Assembly: GCA_964470525.1 (NCBI GenBank)
Contig: CAYYDE010000002.1
Location: 94,974 to 158,973, forward strand
DNA length: 64,000 nucleotides
Direction of reading: 5' to 3'
From: CAYYDE01 sp964470525
GTDB taxonomy: Bacteria; Patescibacteriota; Gracilibacteria; BD1-5; UBA6164
In this document: positions 1-9,665 of the stretch, one piece after another
How positions within the stretch are numbered: position 1 is the first letter of the stretch
Layout of the letters: the number at the start of each line of letters is the position of its first letter
Notes under the pieces: generated by a model
The model's database searches: none
The model's input: the letters and a program-made list of their open reading frames with translations, nothing else
Told to the model about the DNA's origin: nothing
Position numbers and translations under genes: made by a program

Positions 1-1186
1 AAGGTTTTCCTTTTGCATGAACTTGAAGTATTTTTTCTCTATCTTGAATATTTGGAAGATTTATCGTTACTTTTCTATCAAATCTACCAGGTCTTAAAAG
101 AGCTTTATCTAAAACATCAGCTCTGTTTGTTGCTGCCATAACAATTACGTTTGTATCTTGTGAAAAACCATCCATTTCAGTAAGAATTTGATTGAGAGTT
201 TGTTCTCTTTCATCATGTCATCCACCAAGTCATGGTCATCTTTTTTTCCCAATAGCATCGATTTCATCAATAAAAATGATACATGGTGCAAGTTTTTTTG
301 CTTGTTCAAACAAATCTCTTACACGAGATGCTCCAACTCATACAAACATTTCCACAAATTCTGAACCTGAAATACTGAGAAAATCAACATCACTTTCCCC
401 TGCTACAGCTCTTGCGAGAAGTGTTTTTCATGTTCCAGGAGGACCAACTAAAAGAATTCATTTTGGAATTTTTGCTCCAATTTCTTTATATTTTTTTGGA
501 TTTTTTAAAAAATCAACAACTTCTGTAAGTTCTTCTTTTTCTTCTTCTGAACCTGCAACATCAGCAAAAGTAACCCTATCTTTCACTTTATCATATTTTC
601 TTGCTTTTGATTTTCCAAAACTCATTGCATTATTTGCGACTCATCACATTCTTCCTATGATAATAATAGCAACTATTACAAAGAGTACAAAAAGTAAAAT
701 AGTTGGAAGCATTTCAGACCAAAATTTACGACTTGTGAGATCTTTTACTTCTATTTGTGTATTGATTTCCGCAGAAGGATTTTGAAGAAGTCCAAGATCT
801 TTTAAACTATCATTTTCTGGAAGTACAACAATATCTCTTTTGGTTTTTTCAATTCCATTTTCTAATATTTTTTGGTGGTGTGTTGCAAAAGCTTTATTTC
901 CATCTACTAAAATCTTGTCATAAATCCCTGCTTCATAGGTTTGAGAAAAAACATCGAGAGAAATTTTTTCTTCAAGAAATTTTTCATTGCTTATAAATTG
1001 TGGAGCAAAATATGCTACAATCAAACAAAGAGCGATGAGAAAAATAAATGGACGAGAATTTGGTTTTTTAAATTGAGGCTGTGCTTGTTTTGTCGATTTT
1101 TTAGGAAATTGGAATGTTTTTTTTGTATTATTTTTGAGTTTAGGAATATTTTTCCCTTGCTTTGTATTTGGTTTCTTTTCTTTCAT
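1..1186 (-). CDS. ftsH: ATP-dependent zinc metalloprotease FtsH (3' part off the window)
   Basis: Membrane-anchored AAA+ protease that degrades misfolded membrane proteins and regulators. The reading frame enters from the left edge, so about the N-terminal 395 residues are seen. A lysine-rich cytoplasmic start is followed by a TM segment near residues 47-65, a short extracytoplasmic domain, a second TM near 160-180, then the FtsH linker NNAMSFGKSKAR and the AAA module. The P-loop GPPGTGKT and the ALLRPGRFDRK segment (second region of homology) are visible; the HExxH zinc site lies beyond the edge. TGA codes Gly in the P-loop and twice in the RMGG stretch after TM2. The start is the ATG at 1186. 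Confidence 0.95.
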
Positions 1187-1262
1187 AAAATTAAATAATT
1201 AACTAACATTTTTGCTTATTGATTGTATGAATTTTAGAAGTTTTTGCAAATTTTATTTTACA

Positions 1263-1292
1263 CAAAAAATAAGGAATTTCTTCCCTATTTTT
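1263..1292 (-). terminator. Hairpin terminator after the small gene at 1291-1440
   Basis: An imperfect inverted repeat (AAATAAGGAA / TTCCCTATTT) with flanking A and T runs overlaps the stop codon of the 49-residue reading frame and could work on either strand. Confidence 0.5.
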
Positions 1293-1440
1293 AGATCATG
1301 AGTAAAAGCTCTTCTTTTTCTTCTGGAGTAAAGTATCAAATGTATCGTAAAAAATTATCTTTTTCTTCATTTGATAGGATTTTAGAATGAAAAATTCTTT
1401 CTCTCACTCAGGATTCAATTATGATTTCATCTTTTCACAT
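1291..1440 (-). CDS. Small acidic protein, unknown (49 aa)
   Basis: A short frame starting MGKDEIII and ending EEKEELLLMI, with three TGA codons read as Gly. It looks more protein-like than the frame on the other strand: charged, helix-prone, with a terminator at its stop. No family is recognised. There is no clear ribosome-binding site, and upstream codons are open for a short way, so the start is uncertain. It is the only candidate gene between ftsH and the tRNA; the rest of 1441-1574 shows nothing recognisable. Confidence 0.4.
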
Positions 1441-1574
1441 CAGTATTATTTTAATAATTAAATATGAAAAAACAAAAACAATTAAAAAGTTGTACATCTA
1501 TTATAATATATATATTTTAAAAAGTCCAATATTTTCACATTAAAATAATATTTTGTCAAAGAATTTGAAATAAT

Positions 1575-1603
1575 AAAATAATCTTGATATTCAAGATTAT
1601 TTT
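1575..1603 (-). terminator. Terminator of the tRNA-Arg transcript
   Basis: A perfect 13-bp inverted repeat around ATCTTGA-TAT-TCAAGAT with A/T tails, 30 bases past the 3' end of the tRNA. Confidence 0.6.
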
Positions 1604-1632
1604 ATTTGGTTTTATAAAGCTATTTTTATTAT

Positions 1633-1709
1633 TGGCAAGGATCATAGGAATTGCACCTATGCCTACTGGCTTCGGAAACCAGTCACTCTTCTAATTAAGC
1701 TAGATCCTT
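1633..1709 (-). tRNA. tRNA-Arg (anticodon CCG), CCA encoded
   Basis: Cloverleaf on the minus strand: acceptor arms AAGGATC/GATCCTT, a weak D stem GCTT/GAGT, anticodon stem CTGGT/GCCAG with loop TTCCGAA, T stem ATAGG/CCTAT with loop TGCAATT, discriminator G and a genomic CCA. With a five-base variable loop the anticodon reads CCG, which decodes CGG (Arg). One extra base lies between the D and anticodon stems, and A rather than the usual G follows the anticodon. The G discriminator fits Arg and argues against a shifted reading as tRNA-Gly(TCC). Confidence 0.75.
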
Positions 1710-1750
1710 TAAAAAAGTAAGCGAATTATATGGAATTTCTATAAAAATGC

Positions 1751-1778
1751 AAAAAGACCTTACAAAAAGGTCTTTTTT
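1751..1778 (-). terminator. Terminator of the 1777-4311 gene cluster
   Basis: AAAAAGACCT / AGGTCTTTTT hairpin followed by T residues on the minus strand, overlapping the last stop codon of the cluster. Confidence 0.8.
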
Positions 1779-2517
1779 ATATTGTTTTTTGAAATGTAAT
1801 TTGCAATTTTTCTGTAAAAATAGTTTCAAACATTTTGAATAATTCTTGTTCTGGAATAGTTTTTACTAAAGGAAGAGTTGGATTGATAAAATATTCATAA
1901 GATTCTATAAATCCTTGCAAACATTCTTTGGTTGCATTGCGAAGATGAATAGAATCATTTTCAGAACTTTGAAGTATATTATTCATATGAGCTTCTAATT
2001 GTTGTGATAAATGATTTTTTTCTGATAAAATTTCAGCTGTAAATGGCTGAGAAGATCAATATATGGAAACTCATTTTTCTAAAATTCTTCTTTGAATTAT
2101 TGAATCAACATATTCTGGAAGAGCTTTTGATAACATATAATCAAAATGAATTTGCTCGAGATAATGCATTTCAGGTTCATTTTCCTTGAAATAATAAAAC
2201 ACATATTTATATCAAAGAACAAAATATAAGATATCAGAAACTAATTCTGATTTTTCTAATTTATTTGGAAAAGAAGGGGAAAAAGGTTTGCAACTATCAA
2301 GATATTTTTTTGCTGATCTTGTAATATTTCCAAGAATCATATCATGGTAATATTCTAAATCTCAATGTGTTTGTAAAATCTCCAATGTTTGTTTTTTATA
2401 TTGATTTTTTGTAAACAAAATTCATCCACGTAAATATGAAACCTCAGATGATGAAGTTGGAATATCTTTGTTATATTCTTCCCTGTTTTTTGATGTAAAA
2501 TCTAAAATTTTTGGCAT
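1777..2517 (-). CDS. Unknown protein downstream of the Mrr-like cluster (246 aa)
   Basis: Begins MPKILDFTSK and ends TEKLQITFQKTI. The frame needs TGA as Gly to stay open. It looks like a soluble, largely helical protein with aromatic-rich stretches (YFVLGYKYVFYYF near the middle) and no signal peptide. No family is recognised. The start lies only three bases past the stop of the 267-aa gene upstream, so the two are almost certainly co-transcribed and translationally coupled; a terminator follows directly. Confidence 0.75.
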
Positions 2518-2520
2518 ACA

Positions 2521-3324
2521 TTATAATTTGTTGATAAAATTTTCGAGTTTTTGAGTGAGTATAAAGCTATAGTGATCAAGTAATTCTCAAATAATTTCTT
2601 GAAACTCTCTATCTTCCATATCTATTTCATAATCTTCATATATTTCTAAATATTCAAAAGTATCTAAAATTGCATCAAGAGCAATATGGATATCGTGTAC
2701 AATAAGACCTATTATTTCACTTAATCCTTGTATAATTTCTGGAAGTTCTACATCATCAATACCTCTTTTTATAATCTCCTCAACAATATTATAATTGAGA
2801 ATTTTTCTATAACTTTCTTGTCTAAAAAAACTATAAGGTGTTGAAAAGTCGTGGTTTTTCTTGAGTAAAACATCTGAAATATTATAATCTTTTGAAAGAG
2901 ATATAATTTCTGTTTGGAGTTTTTTATACATGTATTTTGCAAGTAAAAATTTTACTCTAAATCAGATTTCACCTATTTCTTCTTGTTGAGGAAAAATTTC
3001 ATTTTCTTGAATGTATTGAAAAGTTTTTTCAATATGCTTCACATATATTTCTCAAATATGTTTCAATTTATTTTCAGATGCTCAATCTAATGTATAAATT
3101 ATTTGATAGTTTTTTGAAATATTTTGTGAAGTTTCTGATAAAATAGAATGCACAAAATTTCTATTTTTTTGTAAGAAATCACTTACTTCTATAGAAGAAA
3201 AATCTTTTCCAGCAAAAAGTGCAATTTTTCATGTATCGAGATCCTTTTTATCTATCGGAGTATATATTTGATCGATTCATTTGTGATCTCATATTATTGG
3301 AAATTGGCTTATTTTATCAGTCAT
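2521..3324 (-). CDS. Unknown protein between the Mrr-like gene and a coupled partner (267 aa)
   Basis: Begins MTDKISQFPIIGDHKGIDQ and ends KLENFINKL. The same frame is open upstream to the TAA that ends the Mrr-like gene at 3394. I take the ATG at 3324 because the truncated copy of the Mrr-like gene at 7310 ends at the equivalent point, showing that the TAA is a genuine gene end. The protein looks soluble and mixed in charge, with an acidic C-terminal third (EYLEIYEDYEIDMEDREF). No family is recognised. It may be a partner of the nuclease-like protein next door (inference from order only). Confidence 0.75.
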
Positions 3325-3393
3325 GAACAAATGAAAAATAGAAATAAATTTTCTGTTATGGTATGTATCTTCAAGTATTTGTCAAGAAATGAT

Positions 3394-4311
3394 TTAAAAG
3401 AAATTCAATAATTTTTGTAAAACAGAAGGATTTTTGTTTGGAGAATTCTTTTGTTCTATAAGAAGTTCATTTTCAGAAATATGAAAATATTTTAGTCTTT
3501 CCAAAAAAATTTCACCATGATGGAGTAATTTCTTTTGTTCTCTGATTGGGAGATGAGGAAGAACTGTTTTGAGAGATGCAAGATTGTGTGGTCTTTCCCT
3601 TGAGAGAAATGTAAGCGTTTGATTACTTGCAATATCTCAAAGTCTCATGTCTGTGATATGAGAATAATCTCTACGAATTTGTCTCAGAAATGTGAATAGT
3701 TCAAGCTGAGTTGGTTGTACAATATTATTATAGTTTTCGTATAATTCTATTACTTTTTGTGTTGATTCAAATGATTTTTCATATGCTTTTGTTCCTTCTT
3801 GATCTAAAATATCTTTTTTAAATTGATCTAAAGTATAGATTTTTTGAGCTTGATATAAATGAAAAAAATCTATCATAAAAATTCCTTTCTCTTTTCAAAA
3901 ATCCTTTGCTTTTTGAGTAAATTTTGAAGTTGTGATATAATATACTTCTATTTGACTTCTTTTTTCAATGATTTTATCTATTATTTTTCCATAAAAATGA
4001 GCAATATGATCAAGAGTTACATCTTTGAGAGTATATTTTTTACACTGAATGAGACTGAAAGTACACTCATCATTTTCACATTTAATTCATTTAAGATCAA
4101 TTCAGTTATCCATTTCAAAGGTATTTCCGTTGAGAGTCATTTTAAATCCTTTGATTTTTGAAAAATAATATTCAATATATTTTTCAAAACCATGAGGAGT
4201 AAGTGTATGTTTAAAAATAAACATATCTTTTGCCTTTTCTTCTGGATTTTCCACTCATAAAAATAAAAAGTCACTTACTGTTTTTGTAAGATTTAAAGTA
4301 TTTATTTTCAT
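3394..4311 (-). CDS. Mrr_cat-type restriction endonuclease-like protein (305 aa)
   Basis: The N-terminal half carries a PD-(D/E)xK nuclease signature of the Mrr_cat type: GFEKYIEYYF helix, then NGIDLKG with Asp72, then the strand SLIQCKKY giving Q89-x-K91. Both Gly of GIDLKG are TGA. The C-terminal half (QIRRDYSHI, LSRERPHNLASLK, LHHGEIFLERL) is a helical region shared with the truncated paralogue at 7310-7794. Mrr_cat proteins usually cleave modified or foreign DNA, so a defence or repair role is likely but not shown. First gene of a three-gene minus-strand cluster. Start at the ATG of MKINTLNLTK. Confidence 0.75.
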
Positions 4312-4380
4312 AATTTTATAGATATTTAGAAAATATTGTATCCATTATATCATATAATTATGTATTTTGTCAAGAATAAT

Positions 4381-4410
4381 AAAAAAGCAGTAAATTTTTA
4401 CTGCTTTTTT
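4381..4410 (-). terminator. Terminator of the secreted-protein gene at 4414
   Basis: AAAAAAGCAGTAAA / TTTACTGCTTTTTT, a perfect 14-bp hairpin with T run, directly after the stop at 4414. Confidence 0.85.
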
Positions 4411-4413
4411 CTC

Positions 4414-5328
4414 TTATTTATTAAAAATTGAATCAATAAGTTCGTATGATCTTATTTTTTGAAGTTGTTGTTGAGTTGCACTTGTTACGTTTGAAAGAAG
4501 ATTATTTGTTTCAGTATTGAGTGTGTAAGTATCAACTTTTTGTGCAAAATCAGATTCTTTTGTAATAGAAGAAAGAAGTTCTTTTTTTGCATTATTATTT
4601 TGATTTAGAAGTGTTTTGAGTCTTGATTGAGAATTTTGAAGAAGTTTTTTGTAATCATTTCTTGTCATTTTTTCTCCAAGTTTTTCTAAATATACTTCTA
4701 AACTTGATGAATCATAGTATCAGAAATAGTTTTTTTCACTTTCGTTTTTATATGCTTCAAGAACACTTTCTTTATTTCCCATATGAACATATGCTGATTG
4801 AGCGAGATATAATTTTTCTGCATTTGCAAACTCTGCAACAAGAGAAATAGTTACGTTTTTATATTCATCTTTTGCAAAATCTTTTACTAAATCTGCTGAA
4901 TTAAAAACATATTCTTCTTTTCCAGGAGTAAAAGCTACAACTTTGTAATTATATTCTTGTTCTACTGGTTCCACAGCTATTGAATCTGCTTTTGCTGATT
5001 CTAATCTTGCATACATCATTGGACTTCCCTCTTCTACAAGAAAATAAATTTTTGTTGCTTGATTTTTTACTTCATCAGGAATCACAAGATCTGAAGTTTT
5101 AATTTTTTTCGTAAAATAATTTTTACTATTATATGTGTAATCTGGTGTAATTTTATTGTTTCTAATAATTACATCGTATTTACTTCCAAAAGTTTCTGAA
5201 AGTTTTGTTGGTAATTCTTGAGCTGTAGAAGTAATACTTACTCAAGTATTTCTTATCAATTCATCTGCGTAAGCATTTCCTGTAAGTAAAATTCCAGATG
5301 TAAGAGTAAGAGCGATAATTTTTTTCAT
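4414..5328 (-). CDS. Secreted protein, unknown (304 aa)
   Basis: MKKIIALTLTSGILLTGNAYA is a typical signal peptide with an A-x-A cleavage site. The mature part has a region around YKVVAFTPGKEEYVFNSADLVKDF, a helical stretch, and a low-complexity Asn/Gln/Thr-rich C-terminus (TLNTETNNLLSNVTSATQQQLQK). No family is recognised. It is monocistronic with its own terminator and divergent from yaaA, so the 130-base gap upstream probably holds both promoters. Confidence 0.8.
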
Positions 5329-5461
5329 AATCATTGTATTAAAAATATAAGTTTTGCTTTAAGCATATCTTATAACTCAATTCTTTTGAAAAAGTGACAA
5401 TTTTTTCTTGTAAAAATAAAAGTTCTTCTATAATATTTTTACTTATATGTAATTATTTTTC

Positions 5462-6133
5462 ATGAAAATACTCTTTTTACTTCCGCCAAGTGAAGGCAAA
5501 AATAATGAATGATTGTATTCGCAAGAAACGCTTTCTTTTTCATTTCAAAAACCATTTGATTTTCTTCAAAATCTTTGAGAAAAAGATTTAAAATGTAGTG
5601 GAAAAAGATTTTTAGAAGCTCAAAACCTCAATACAAATATTCAAAAATGACCTTTCCTACCAGCAATTCAAAGATATAATTGAGTGATGTATAATGCTAT
5701 TTGATACGAAAAAATGAGTAAAAAATGACAAAAATATTTTGATGAACATTTTCTTATTTTTTCTGGAATGTATGGAATACTGAGGCCTCAAGATTTAATT
5801 TGAAACTATAAACTTCCTATTGAAGCAAAAAATTTGAGCTTATTTTGGAAAGATCAAATGACACAAACTCTTCAAAATATAAAAGCGGATCTTCTTATAG
5901 ATTTTCTACCTTTGAGTTACAAAAAAATGATTGATTTTTCTCGAATTTGAAAGAAAGTTTTAGAAATAAATTTTATAGATACTTCTTCGTGAAAAAAAAT
6001 TGCTCACGGAGTAAAAAAGATAAAATGAGAATACATTCAATATGTATGTGAACATCAAAATTCTCATATGAAGGATTTGTGAAATTATGTGTTTGATGGT
6101 GGAAAAATAGTCGTGGAACAAAAAAAGAAGTAG
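5462..6133 (+). CDS. yaaA: YaaA family (DUF328/UPF0246) peroxide stress protein
   Basis: 223 residues, slightly shorter than the E. coli protein. Family hallmarks: the N-terminal MKILFLLPPSEGK, then PFLPAIQRYNGVMYNAI, FSGMYGILRPQDLIGNYKLPIEAK, and the C-terminal DFLPLSYKKMIDF block. In E. coli YaaA limits free iron and protects DNA during peroxide stress; that role is carried over by homology only. Several TGA codons fall on conserved Gly. It ends in a hairpin shared with the convergent ATP-grasp gene. Confidence 0.9.
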
Positions 6134-6150
6134 GAAATACTTCTTTTTTA
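6121..6150. terminator. Shared convergent terminator
   Basis: AAGAAGT-AGGAA-ATACTTCTT hairpin with A run before and T run after. It contains the yaaA stop and ends on the stop of the opposing ATP-grasp gene, so it serves both strands. Confidence 0.75.
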
Positions 6151-7125
6151 TCCAAAAAATAATTTTTCTAAAATGATTTTTCACGTGTTAATTCAAGTCA
6201 GTTCCAAATCTCATCAAAGTCACGGATTGTCATTGAGTTCTAAAATAATTCCTCCATTTTCATAAAGTGGTTTCGAAATATCTGTTGTAATTATATCAAT
6301 TCAACAAATTTCAAATCAAAATTCTCTACAAATATCAACACATATTTTTTTATTTTCTTCACAAATAATATTCGTAAAACATTTTCATGTTCCTCAGGTT
6401 CCCAGATTAGAATTTCATCTTAAATCTATTTTTTCTCAAATATTGAGTATTGAATCTAAATGAAATCATTGTTTAGAAATAAATCCTAATAATTCGTCAT
6501 CAATAAGTATATTTGAATATGTATTTTTATATCCGTCTCATCTTCTTGGGTCTTTATTGAGATTATTTATATGAAAATTTATGTCATTGATTCCATCTCA
6601 AACAACATATGGACAAATTCTATTTAATACTAAAATTACTTCTCATTTCACCACAAGTACTCGAAATTCTTTTCATTCGACTTGTTCTTGAATAATCATA
6701 TTTGGATATTTTTGAAATGACAAAGTAAGTTTTTGAGCGAGTTCATCAAAGTTTTGAATATTCATCATAACTCCGTTTCCGTGCGCTTCCCCGTTTGGTT
6801 TTATGATAAGAGGAAATTTGAGAGAATTCAGGCTTTCAACTTGAAATGTTTTAAAATTTTCTTTTTTGATGTACAAACTTTTTGCAATAGGATAATTGAA
6901 ATTTTCAAGAAGTTTGTTGGTAAGTTTTTTATCATTTGAAATTTTAGATGCAAGAGAAGAATTTCCTCAAAAGTCAGTTGATTTAAAAAGTATTTTTTTG
7001 CCATTTCAGATGAGGTAAAAAGTATTTTTTGATTTTGAGATTATTTGTATTTCAAGTCAGAGTTCACGAGCTTCTTTTTCTAAAATTTGAGATGAGATAG
7101 ACCAATAGTTGATAGTGTTTGTCAT
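6148..7125 (-). CDS. Stand-alone ATP-grasp ligase, cyanophycin synthetase/GshF-like (325 aa)
   Basis: The ATP-grasp core resembles the middle domain of cyanophycin synthetase and bifunctional glutathione synthetase: LFKSTDFGGNSSLASKISNDK and TNKLLENFNYPIAKS, nucleotide-binding FPLIIKPNGEAHGNGVMMN, VLVVKGEVILVLNRI, DPRRGDGYKN, and the metal-binding C-terminal ELNDNPGLGGD. The flanking ligase or glutamate-cysteine ligase domains of those enzymes are absent, so it is a single-domain enzyme that probably joins an amino acid or peptide to a carboxylate. The substrate cannot be told from sequence. The frame depends on about ten TGA codons read as Gly. Confidence 0.8.
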
Positions 7126-7156
7126 GTTTTTTGGGTTAATGAAGTGTAAGTATACA

Positions 7157-7192
7157 AAAAAAATCTATAATAGCTAATTATAGATTTTTTTT
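7157..7192. terminator. Bidirectional-looking hairpin
   Basis: AAATCTATAAT / ATTATAGATTT inverted repeat with A8 before and T8 after, lying between the ATP-grasp start and the Mrr-like remnant. Its position fits termination of minus-strand transcripts arriving from the defence island. Confidence 0.6.
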
Positions 7193-7220
7193 AGGAATAT
7201 TTTTTCATAATGTTGCAAAA

Positions 7221-7305
7221 AATGCAAGTTGTATTTTGCTGTTATTTAAGAGGAATATTGTGTATTTTAAAATCAAAAATGCAAGTTGTTCTTCTGGAAA
7301 TGCAA
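7221..7305. repeat. Three short direct repeats, AAATGCAAGTT
   Basis: The 11-mer occurs three times within about 85 bases, at irregular spacing, just downstream of the pseudogene. No function is evident; irregular spacing and lack of palindromy argue against CRISPR. Confidence 0.4.
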
Positions 7306-7309
7306 GTTA

Positions 7310-7794
7310 TTAAAAATAATTTAATATTTTCTGAAACATATTTTTTTGTTCTACAGCAATAGGTTCTTGTCAAAAATTTTCTTCTTCTTTAATGTGAAGA
7401 TATTTGAGTCTATCGATAAAAATTTCTCAATGTTTTAAAATTTTATTTCTTTCTCTTGTGGTGAGTTGTGTAGTAATGACTTTGAGTGCTTCTAGATTAT
7501 GTGGTCTTTCTCTTGCGAGAATATCAAGTGTTTCGTTGGTTGCTATATCTCCTAAACGCAATTGAGCAATATGTGAATAATCTCTGCGAATTTGTTTTAA
7601 AAGAGCAAAAAGTTCTCTTTGAGTTGGTTGTACCACATTATGAAAATTTTCATACAAATCTAAAACTTCTTGTGAAAACTCAAAACATTTTTCGTATTGT
7701 TTTTTTCCTTCATTTTCAAAAATATCTTTTTTAAATTGTTCAAGGGAATAAATTTTTTGTGCTTTATAGAGATCAGAGAAATCAATAGTATGAA
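7310..7794 (-). pseudogene. N-terminally truncated copy of the Mrr-like gene at 3394
   Basis: From IHTIDFSDLYKAQKIYSLEQFKKD to the last residues ILNYF the frame runs parallel to the C-terminal two thirds of the Mrr-like protein (for example QIRRDYSHIAQLRLGDIA against QIRRDYSHITDMRLGDIA) and ends at the same place. The nuclease domain is missing. Homology stops exactly at the stop codon of the membrane-protein gene at 7795, with in-frame TAA TAA just upstream and no ATG until residue Met near 7657. This looks like a gene cut when the neighbouring island was inserted or rearranged. The reading frame is otherwise intact, so the event may be recent. Confidence 0.75.
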
Positions 7795-8550
7795 TTACTG
7801 TTTTTTATTAACATTTTCTTTTTCTAAATTATCAAAATAATCTTTTGTAAAAAATGATTTAAATTCATCTAATTTATAAACATCTCCTTTTCAAGTAAAT
7901 CAATATTTATCATTTTTATATTCTAATAATACGCAATCTTTTTCTCAAATATTTTCTCTTATCTTTTCACATCAGTAGTATTTTCCACTTCCATATAACA
8001 TAGTAAAGAAACCATAAAAAAAGAATAATCAGAAAAATACATAAAAAAGAGATTTTGATATTCATTTTTTTATTAATATAACTATTGTCAAAATAATAGA
8101 AATTAAGTATGGAATAATTATAAATATTGTAAGCCAAAAATCATGAAAGAAAGTATTATTAACATAAAACATTAATACAAGAATTATGACAAAAATTATA
8201 AAAAACCAAAATCAGATAAACCATTTAGAGCGATTTTTTATAAAAATATATTGATCTAAAAAGAAATTTGGAATAAATACTAAAAGAAAAGTTAAAAAAA
8301 ATATACTTGATGAATATCAGAAAATAATTCAAAAATCATTTAATGTATTTGTAAAACTAAAAAACATCAAGTTTCAAAGTATTGGAGAAACTTTTAATCC
8401 TCAAATTAATTTTAGTATTTGAAATAAAATTCAAGAAAAATAAATAAGAAATAAAAATTCATATCTATCAGCAAAAACACAAGAAAAAATATTTTTTGGT
8501 TTTTCCTTTTCTTTTTCTTGATTTATAAAAATATTTAGTTTATCAAACAT
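7795..8550 (-). CDS. Polytopic membrane protein in the defence island (251 aa)
   Basis: About five or six hydrophobic segments (for example FLFLIYFSGILFQIL, IFFLTFLLVFIPNFFL, WFFIIFVIILVLMFYV, FIIIPYLISIILTIVILI and LFYVFFGLFFFYGFF), followed by a C-terminal soluble tail of about 60 residues with two Cys. No family is recognised. Last gene of the six-gene minus-strand run that starts with hsdM; 18 bases separate it from the HEPN gene. Membrane proteins are frequent effectors in defence islands, which makes this a candidate, but that is inference from context. Confidence 0.7.
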
Positions 8551-8568
8551 AAAAAATTTATTTATTAA

Positions 8569-9663
8569 TTATTCTGACCAAAATTCATGAAACTCTTTGT
8601 CTCTAAAAAATGTTTTTTCTCAACTTTCTCAAATAAATAACATATCATTGTGTAATGGTTCTAAATCAATGAGCCTATATTGTTTTCCGACAATAAAATC
8701 TCAGCTTTCTGATCAAATATATTTATAACTATTTCAAATAATCAGACCTAACTCATTTCAAAATATTTCCATGTGAATTATTTTAAATTCATTTATTTTC
8801 TTTAAAATTTCATCTTTAACTTTTTCATAACTTTTAATTGATTTTGATGTAAAAGCACGATTATGCATCAAAGAATTTCTTATTTGCTCTAATATATTAA
8901 AATCTTCTTTTATAGATTCAATAAAATCAATATATGGTTCATCTTTTATACCTCTTTCAAAAATTCTATTTTTCCAGTTATCAAAAGAATCACTATCTCT
9001 TAATAATTCTGTTTTTTCTTCATCAGTAAGTTTTCTAAGATTTAGTAATTTTTTATAATCGTTAAATGAGATATAAAAAAATTCATTTTCAAATTTTTTA
9101 ACTAATTTTTCATTACTTATATTATCAATTATTGGCTGTATTTCTAAATCTCTAAGTAAATTTATATAATCATAATAAGTTATAAAAAATATAAAACTTA
9201 TTACCTCTCTTAAGTTTATTTCAATATTGTAAATATCTTCGAAAAATTGTTTTCTAATTTCTAAAAATCTATTATCTTCAAATTTATAAATAAATTGAAC
9301 TTTATCTTTAAGTAAATCTAAAAATGTTTTTTGAAATTCATCAATTTCATCTTCTTGAATATCAACAAAATTTACTTTTACAATTTGGTAATGACTTTCT
9401 CATAATTCTCTATTTCATTTAAACTCAAAAAAATCAATATATCTCTCGGTGGAGCTATAAAATTCTTCTTTTGGTAAAATTGTTTTATCAATTCATAACT
9501 CTTCATAATCATTCTCAGATAATTCATCTTCTTGAAGTTCATAAAAAACTTCTTTTTCTTTTCAAAGAAGTTCCAAAGTTTCATTGTATGCATCAGATAC
9601 CTCATCAAATCTTGTTTCATATTCAGGATTTGAGAGATAATGTAGTTTTATAGAGTACGTCAT
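8569..9663 (-). CDS. HEPN-domain protein, probable ribonuclease-type defence factor (364 aa)
   Basis: Acidic N-terminal region (ELQEDELSENDYEELGID), a long helical middle, and near residue 262 the motif RNSLMHNR, which fits the HEPN R-x4-H catalytic signature (R262, H267) inside a helix (FNILEQIRNSLMHNRAF). HEPN proteins are often metal-independent RNases in abortive-infection and toxin systems; assignment rests on this motif and its helical setting, not on a full family match. Only two bases separate its start from the stop of the coiled-coil gene upstream, so translation is coupled. Confidence 0.6.
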
Positions 9664-9665
9664 AA

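Noticed and set aside
192..785. Long plus-strand frame opposite ftsH
   Set aside because: It is the mirror of a clear FtsH coding sequence on the other strand and has no family features.
1299..1560. Plus-strand frame beginning MSKSSSFSS between ftsH and the tRNA
   Set aside because: Ser/Ile/Lys-rich, without SD or motif; the opposite strand holds a more protein-like frame ending at a terminator.
2521..4311. One 597-codon protein spanning the Mrr-like gene and the next
   Set aside because: An in-frame TAA at 3394 splits it, and the paralogue at 7310 ends at the same position, so two genes are real.
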